Shown: one piece after another, positions 59,266 to 64,000 of the stretch
Layout of the letters: every line of letters begins with the position of its first letter
Position numbering within the stretch: position 1 is the first letter of the stretch
Assembly (NCBI GenBank): GCA_907163345.1
Contig: CAJQUN010000452.1
Span: 372,001 to 436,000 of the forward strand
Length of the DNA stretch: 64,000 bases
Origin: Haberlea rhodopensis
Lineage: Eukaryota > Streptophyta > Magnoliopsida > Lamiales > Gesneriaceae
Direction: 5' to 3'
Made by a program: the position numbers and the translations under genes
The notes under the pieces: generated by a model
What the model saw: only the letters and a program-made list of their open reading frames with translations
What the model was told of the DNA's origin: nothing
Database searches by the model: none

Positions 59266-61877
59266 CTATTTGCGCCCTAACCAATGTCGGGAATAGTCGC
59301 GCTTTTCGGTAGACGGTTGGTGTGGACTTCGAGACCTTGGCTGGGAAGCAGATCTGTAGTGATGTCCACCTTCAGAGGCAGCTGGTGCGCGCTGAGCTGG
59401 ACCGGATTCTCTTCGCCGTAGAGGAGCAGATGCAGTGGACTTGGACTGGTATTGGATAGGCTTCGGAATTCCAGCACTCAAATCCTGAAGTTGTGAGGCA
59501 AAGACCTCTTGCATAGTAGCTAGCTGCTCAGACAAGTGCTTCTTAGTGTCGTCAATTTTCTCCTCCAAGGCCATTGTAGATGCAGCATGGAGAGAGTCAT
59601 TCTGCTGCTTCAACTGGAGATTAGTTTGCGAGATCCTCGAAAATACATCGGCAAAGGCATCAAGAACGAATTGATGATTTCTGTTAACAGCAGTTTGTAG
59701 TCTGTCTAGTTCTTGATTTATATGCCCAAACTGATGATCTGTATGAAGCTGGTGACTATCAATAGCATTGCTGGCATTGCGTTCTTCAGACTTGAGTTTA
59801 TTGATCTCACTAGCCAGCCCGGAGATCAACGTAGTCATATGGCCAAGCTGTATTGTTAGAGCAGAAGGGCCTTCGATGGACAGAGGATCAGGAAAATAAA
59901 AAAATCAGCAGACGATTCAATTTCTACTGATTGCTCCAATGCCTCAGGCGGAGTGGGAGCAGGTGCAGGAGGTGAGCCAAGAAGAGCAAGAGGAGAGCTG
60001 GTAAGAGCATCAGTGGCAGTGAAGGACACGCAGCGTCCAGGTGAGGTAGTAGCTGGATGAATTTGTGAGGGTGAGGGGTTAAGTTCGGAGGTTGTTGGGT
60101 GAGCAGGGGGTTCAACTTGTGGTGAGAGTGGGGTTTCAGGGTGAGTCGGAGGTACAAGGGGTTCAACTTGTTGTGTGAGTTGGGTTGCAGTATGAGGTAA
60201 GGAAGGTATTGGTATAGATGGGGTAACCTGGGTAATTACCTTGTGAATGACGCTGTCAACGTCTATGGAATCAATGTCCATATCCGGTTGAGGTGAAGTA
60301 TCATCCAAAGTGGGTTCACCTGTGGAAACCACAACACTTGGAATAGGAGGGATGGTTGGAGCTGAGCATGAGATGGTCAGAGCAGAGTCATCAGCCACCA
60401 TTGGTTCAACTTGTGGAATCAGCACTGCAGCGCTAGTAACATCAGGGATGGTTAGGACTAAGCTCAAGTCAGTAGGAGTGGAGTCAGCATCATCTGGTAC
60501 AGTTGAGCATGAGTGCAGACCAGTACTGATTCTTAAGTCATGTAGAGCAGTCTCTGCCAGTTCAAGCTTGGGACCAAGAGCATTTAGCACAGCTCGGTCA
60601 TGATTGGCAGTCCCAGCTGTAGCATTGAATTCATTCTGCCGGGATATGACTAGGGTCTGGAGTTCACCCACATAGATCATTAGGCGGAACACATCCCGGA
60701 GCTGGAGAGCTTTCTGTACGTCTTGTGCTTGGAGGAAAGCCATCACTTGATTCTCATCTTGCCTCGCCTGTTCCAGAACTGGAAGAAAATCATCAAAGCG
60801 AATTTTCAAGCGTGCTTTCACCCATCTATCAAAAACTTCAAGTTGAGGCTGCATGTTGTGCTCATGACTAATTCAATCTCATATGCCACTGGAGTGGATG
60901 ATGGGGTCATTGATTCTTTCCCTTTTCCAGTGACGGTGGTCTTGGGATGGCAATATGGGCAAAGAGATTTGGGTGATCTGAAGGAAATTGAGCCTGGTGG
61001 TTGAAGAGTACTGGGGTTGGTTGATGGGTTGGCTGCAGCAGAGGTTGGGTTAAATGCGATCATGGCCAGTGGAGCAACTGAGCTCACTGGCTCTACTGCC
61101 AACGTAGGGATCACAGCCTCAGACATGGCTGCTGATACTTTCAGCTTGGCTGCAGCTGGTCCTCCTCTTTTTGTTCTCGGCCTTTTCGCAGGCGGAATAG
61201 GTGAAGTTTCATCAGATTCGGAGACTGTATGCTCAGAGTCACTGACTACCAGAGGTTGTCTCCTCTTGACTACTGCTGGTTGGCTGGTCTTAGTTTCTCC
61301 ACCGATTCGTTTCTTGTTGATCTCTAGATATTTGGCATTTATGAGTCGTCCAGTTAACTTCAACGTTATTTACGATTGCACACATCAGTGCGAATTTCTC
61401 CGGTGTGATGACGTCGAAAGATCCAGCTTTGCATAGCAACCCTTTTGATATTACATCTGCCAGTTGGCGAAAGTGGCTCTTAATCCATATCTTCTTGAAG
61501 GGCGGTTTGTGAAGACGCTCGCGAGAGTCAGAAAAGCCCATTCTCATTGCCTCTAGGATTGGCACAGATACAGAGAGGGCATTTGTTATCCCAGACATTG
61601 GAAGACACATCTGAGTCGCAAAGTCTTCCAGAGTAATAGTGATATGTTGTCCAGTGATAGAGGACACAACAGCTTCGCCAACTATCCTGGCATTGGCGAA
61701 GAATTCCTGAATAGCCGCCGGGTAGAAAGTGGGCGATTGGCTTTAAAATACCAGTAAGCCAGAGGTGTCCAACTTTTGGAATACTGCTTTCATGGCTTCG
61801 TCGTTTGACGAATAGATAGAGTGAAAATCCACATGAATAGCGTTGGTGAGAAAACTTGGCTGCGTTGTCTTTGACAT
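59266..61877 (-). pseudogene. SIRE-type env-like ORF, degraded
   Basis: Reads from ATG at 61877 (MSKTTQPSFLTNAIHVDF), through a conserved N-terminal domain typical of this ORF in SIRE/Maximus elements (AAIQEFFANARIVGE, ITLEDFATQMCLPMSGI, LADVISKGLLCKAGSFDVIT). A Pro/Thr/Ser-rich acidic middle follows, with PPAKRPRTKRGG and many PXXP. A coiled-coil region lies at 59838-59450 (MTTLISGLASEINKLKSEE...), and the tail is basic and Ser/Arg-rich (QPRSRSPHQPS...WLGRK). Function is unproven in the family; resemblance to an envelope is positional. Breaks: TAA at 61745-61743 (codon 45) and frameshifts near 61350, 60840 and 59895. Confidence 0.82.
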
Positions 61878-62380
61878 GTTGAATGACTTCTGAAAGTTTG
61901 AAAATCCTGTGAGATAGAGAGATAAATTCTTTTAGGGTTTTGAGATTTTCAGAAGTGTTTAAGGAAGTAAACTGATTCTACGGAGAAGAATGCGGTTAGA
62001 AGATAGTGGGTAGATGTAACGTCGTACTGTAGATGAACGGACACATGTGTACGTGGCGTTCATCTAAACCATTTAAAAAAATATCAGAAGCAGTGGTTCT
62101 GGAAAGGGCGGGATTTGAATGAGTTAAAAATAATAAAATAAATAATTTGAATTCCGACGTCCCAGCTGGTTGCTAAAAGAGAAGGTATAAGACATCAAGG
62201 CTTATATAGTAACATCCACTGGTATGTAGACATCTACTGGTATAGTAGCATCCACTGCAGTGGACTATTGTGTTACCAGCCAGGCATCAGTAAAGGAAAT
62301 TTTTACCAAAATTCCCCCTGAAAATATGCAGTTACATACAAACGATTCCCCTTGAGTTTAATAACAGTAAATAAATACGA
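61878..62380. other. Non-coding gap between pol and env-like ORF
   Basis: Sequence of the SIRE-type element between the two ORFs, with short CATCCACTGG/ACATCTACTGG repeats near 62210-62255. No frame recognised. Confidence 0.5.
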
Positions 62381-62381
62381 A

Positions 62382-64000
62382 TTAAGAGGAAATATCAATT
62401 AATCCAAGGATATTCCGGAAGTAAGAGAATTTTGCATCCGGTAGGGGCTTGGTAAAAATATCTGCTGCTTGCTGCTCAGTAGATATGTACTCCAGTCGAA
62501 TCTCCTTCTTAATTACGTGGTCTCTGATGAAGTGATGACGTATGTCGATATGCTTTGTTCGAGAGTGAAGCACTGGATTGTAAGTAATGGCTATGGCAGA
62601 TGTATCGTCACAGAAGATTGGAGCTTCAGTTGACTCAATGTCATAGTCTCTCAATTGTTGTTGAATCCAGAGCAGCTGAGCGCAGCAACTTCCAGCAGCA
62701 AGGTATTCTGCTTCAGCTGTAGAGGTAGCAATGGAAGTTTGCTTCTTGCATCCCTATGAAATAAGTATATCTCCTAAAAACTGACAGTACCCACTGGTAC
62801 TCTTCCTGTCAATTTTGCATCCAGCATAGTCTGCATCTGAGTATCCGATAAGATTGAAAGTGGAGTCCTTTGGATACCATAGACCGACATTCTCAGTCCC
62901 TTTTAAGTACTTCAGAATGCGTTTAGTTGCTGTGAAATGAGATTGCTTGGGATTGGCTTGAAATCTAGCACAGATGCAACTGCAAACATGATGTCAGGTC
63001 TACTGGCTGTTAAGTAGAGTAATGAACCAATGATACCGTGATACATTTTCTCATCTACTGGTATTCCAGATTCATCCAAATCAAGCTTTGCAGATGAGCT
63101 CATAGGTGTAGCAGCAGCTGAGCTGGTATTCATCCCATACTTCTTCAGAAGCTTTTTGGTATACTTGGATTGATTTATCAGAATTCCCTCACTGGATTGT
63201 TTGACTTGCAATCCTAGGAAAACGATAGTTCTCCCATCATGCTCATTTCAAATTGGTCCTGCATTATCTTTGAAAATCTTTCACATAATTTTGGGTAAGT
63301 ACTGCCAAAAATGATGTCATCAACATATATCTGAACTAGCAGAGTATGGTCCTCCGTTGTAAATTTGAATAAAGTTTTATCCACAGTGCCAATGGTGAAG
63401 TCGTGTTCAATCAAGTATTTTGACAGCGTTTCATACCATGCACGAGGAGCTTGCTTCAGACCATACAAAGCTTTGTTCAGATGATAAACATAAGAGGGTT
63501 GCAGATGACTTTCAAATCCAGGGGGTTGTTCAACATAAACTTCTTCATTGAGATTACCGTTAAGAAAAGCACTCTTAACGTCCATCTGATAGACTTTGAA
63601 GTCCATAAATGCAGCAAAGGCAAGAAATATGCGAATAGCTTCTAATCGGGCTACAGGGGCAAAGGTTTCATCGAAATCAATGCCTTCTTCCTGCCTGTAT
63701 CCCTGTGCAACTAATCTTGCTTTATTCCTGATTACTGCACCATTCTCATCTAACTTGTTTCTAAAAACCCATTTAGTGCCAATTACTGTGTGATGCGATG
63801 GACGTGGAACTAAATGCCAGACATTATTCCTCTGAAATTGATTCAGCTCTTCCTGCATTGCTTCTACCCATCTAGGATCTAGAATAGCTTCATCAATCTT
63901 CTTAGGTTCTATGTGAGAAATGAATGTTGTATGAAGGAATTAATTGATCATCTGTCCTCTGGTACGCAGAGGAGCAAGAGGGTTACCGATGACCTGCCCG
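62382..64000 (-). pseudogene. Copia pol: reverse transcriptase and RNase H, degraded and partial
   Basis: The minus-strand reverse transcriptase part at 63858-63214 has GTKWVFRNKLDENG, ARLVAQGYRQEEGIDFDETF, YQMDVKSAFLNG, LNKALYGLKQAPRAWY and the catalytic YVDDIIFG. It continues after a frameshift near 63213 with LGLQVKQSSEG...SRPDIMFAV. After another frameshift near 62985 comes ARFQANPKQSHF and the RNase H domain (YSDADYAGC...ATSTAEAEYLAA). A TAG at 62756-62754 replaces a Trp codon. The end is HSRTKHIDIRHHFIRD and EQQAADIFTKPLP, stopping at 62382-62384. Integrase, protease and gag lie beyond the right edge. It copies element RNA into DNA; this copy is not functional. Confidence 0.93.

Larger units (their letters stand above)
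57074..64000 (-). mobile_element. Ty1/copia element of SIRE/Maximus type, 3' half, runs off the right edge
   Basis: Minus-strand element. The 3' LTR is 57074-58469 and the polypurine tract follows at about 58470-58483. The env-like region is 61877-59266, then RNase H and reverse transcriptase to 64000. The order pol, env-like ORF, LTR, with a long gap on each side, is that of the SIRE/Maximus lineage. Gag, protease, integrase and the 5' LTR are outside the window. Pol and env-like frames are both broken, so this copy is inactive. Confidence 0.88.

Noticed and set aside
60310..61436. Plus-strand frames of 93-139 residues opposite the env-like ORF
   Set aside because: Shadows of the minus-strand env-like coding region.

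Overview
This is a plant nuclear window, most likely from a eudicot. It is AT-rich, has GT-AG introns, and is dominated by plant transposon families: hAT, Mutator-like with a captured Ulp1-type protease gene, Ty3/gypsy-type LTR derivatives, and Ty1/copia of the SIRE/Maximus type. I did not identify the species. Only two ordinary host genes are supported. One is a left-truncated cytosolic ribosomal protein eS10 gene (minus strand, start at 922). The other is a complete nine-exon Tic22-like family gene (plus strand, 43966-47706, 550 codons). Two scraps of an LRR receptor-like protein gene lie at 1.4-2.1 kb.

Layout. 0-1.1 kb: eS10 gene and its promoter (site II and telo-box motifs). 1.3-5.1 kb: LRR relics, a 466-bp hAT MITE with an 8-bp target-site duplication (TSD), and a decayed hAT transposase. 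5.3-42.4 kb: the remains of two Ulp1-carrying Mutator-like elements (MULEs) lying head to head. The left arm is a broken mudrA transposase (+) converging on a broken ULP gene (-). The right arm is a diverged ULP copy (+), followed far downstream by the head of a second mudrA (-). Introns and spacers of both arms are packed with short hairpin repeats: GTGCATGT-type on the left, GTGCACGT-type on the right. Nested in the right arm are a solo LTR (TSD TGGTG), a hAT MITE (imperfect 8-bp TSD) and a 20-kb composite of two non-coding LTR elements, A (minus) and B (plus), fused through truncated 5' LTRs. Element A carries a further insertion, element C (TSD GTATC). 42.8-43.8 kb: a hAT element ending 144 bp upstream of the Tic22-like start codon. 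47.7-57 kb: intergenic DNA with Au-SINE-like pieces, a 36/27-bp minisatellite, a second copy of the first hAT MITE, and element D, a close relative of C (TSD ATTAT). 57.1-64 kb: the 3' half of a SIRE-type copia element (minus): 3' LTR, env-like ORF, RNase H and reverse transcriptase. It is broken by several frameshifts and stops and runs off the right edge.

How the parts relate. The LTRs of C, D and the SIRE-type element share a common block. All three carry CCGG-type tandem repeats upstream of the TATA box in U3, so C and D look like non-autonomous partners of that lineage. The insertions can be ordered: MULE arms first, then elements A and B, then C inside A. The absence of the right arm's mudrA body and protease domain, together with the fused 5' LTRs, suggests a deletion between A and B removed them.
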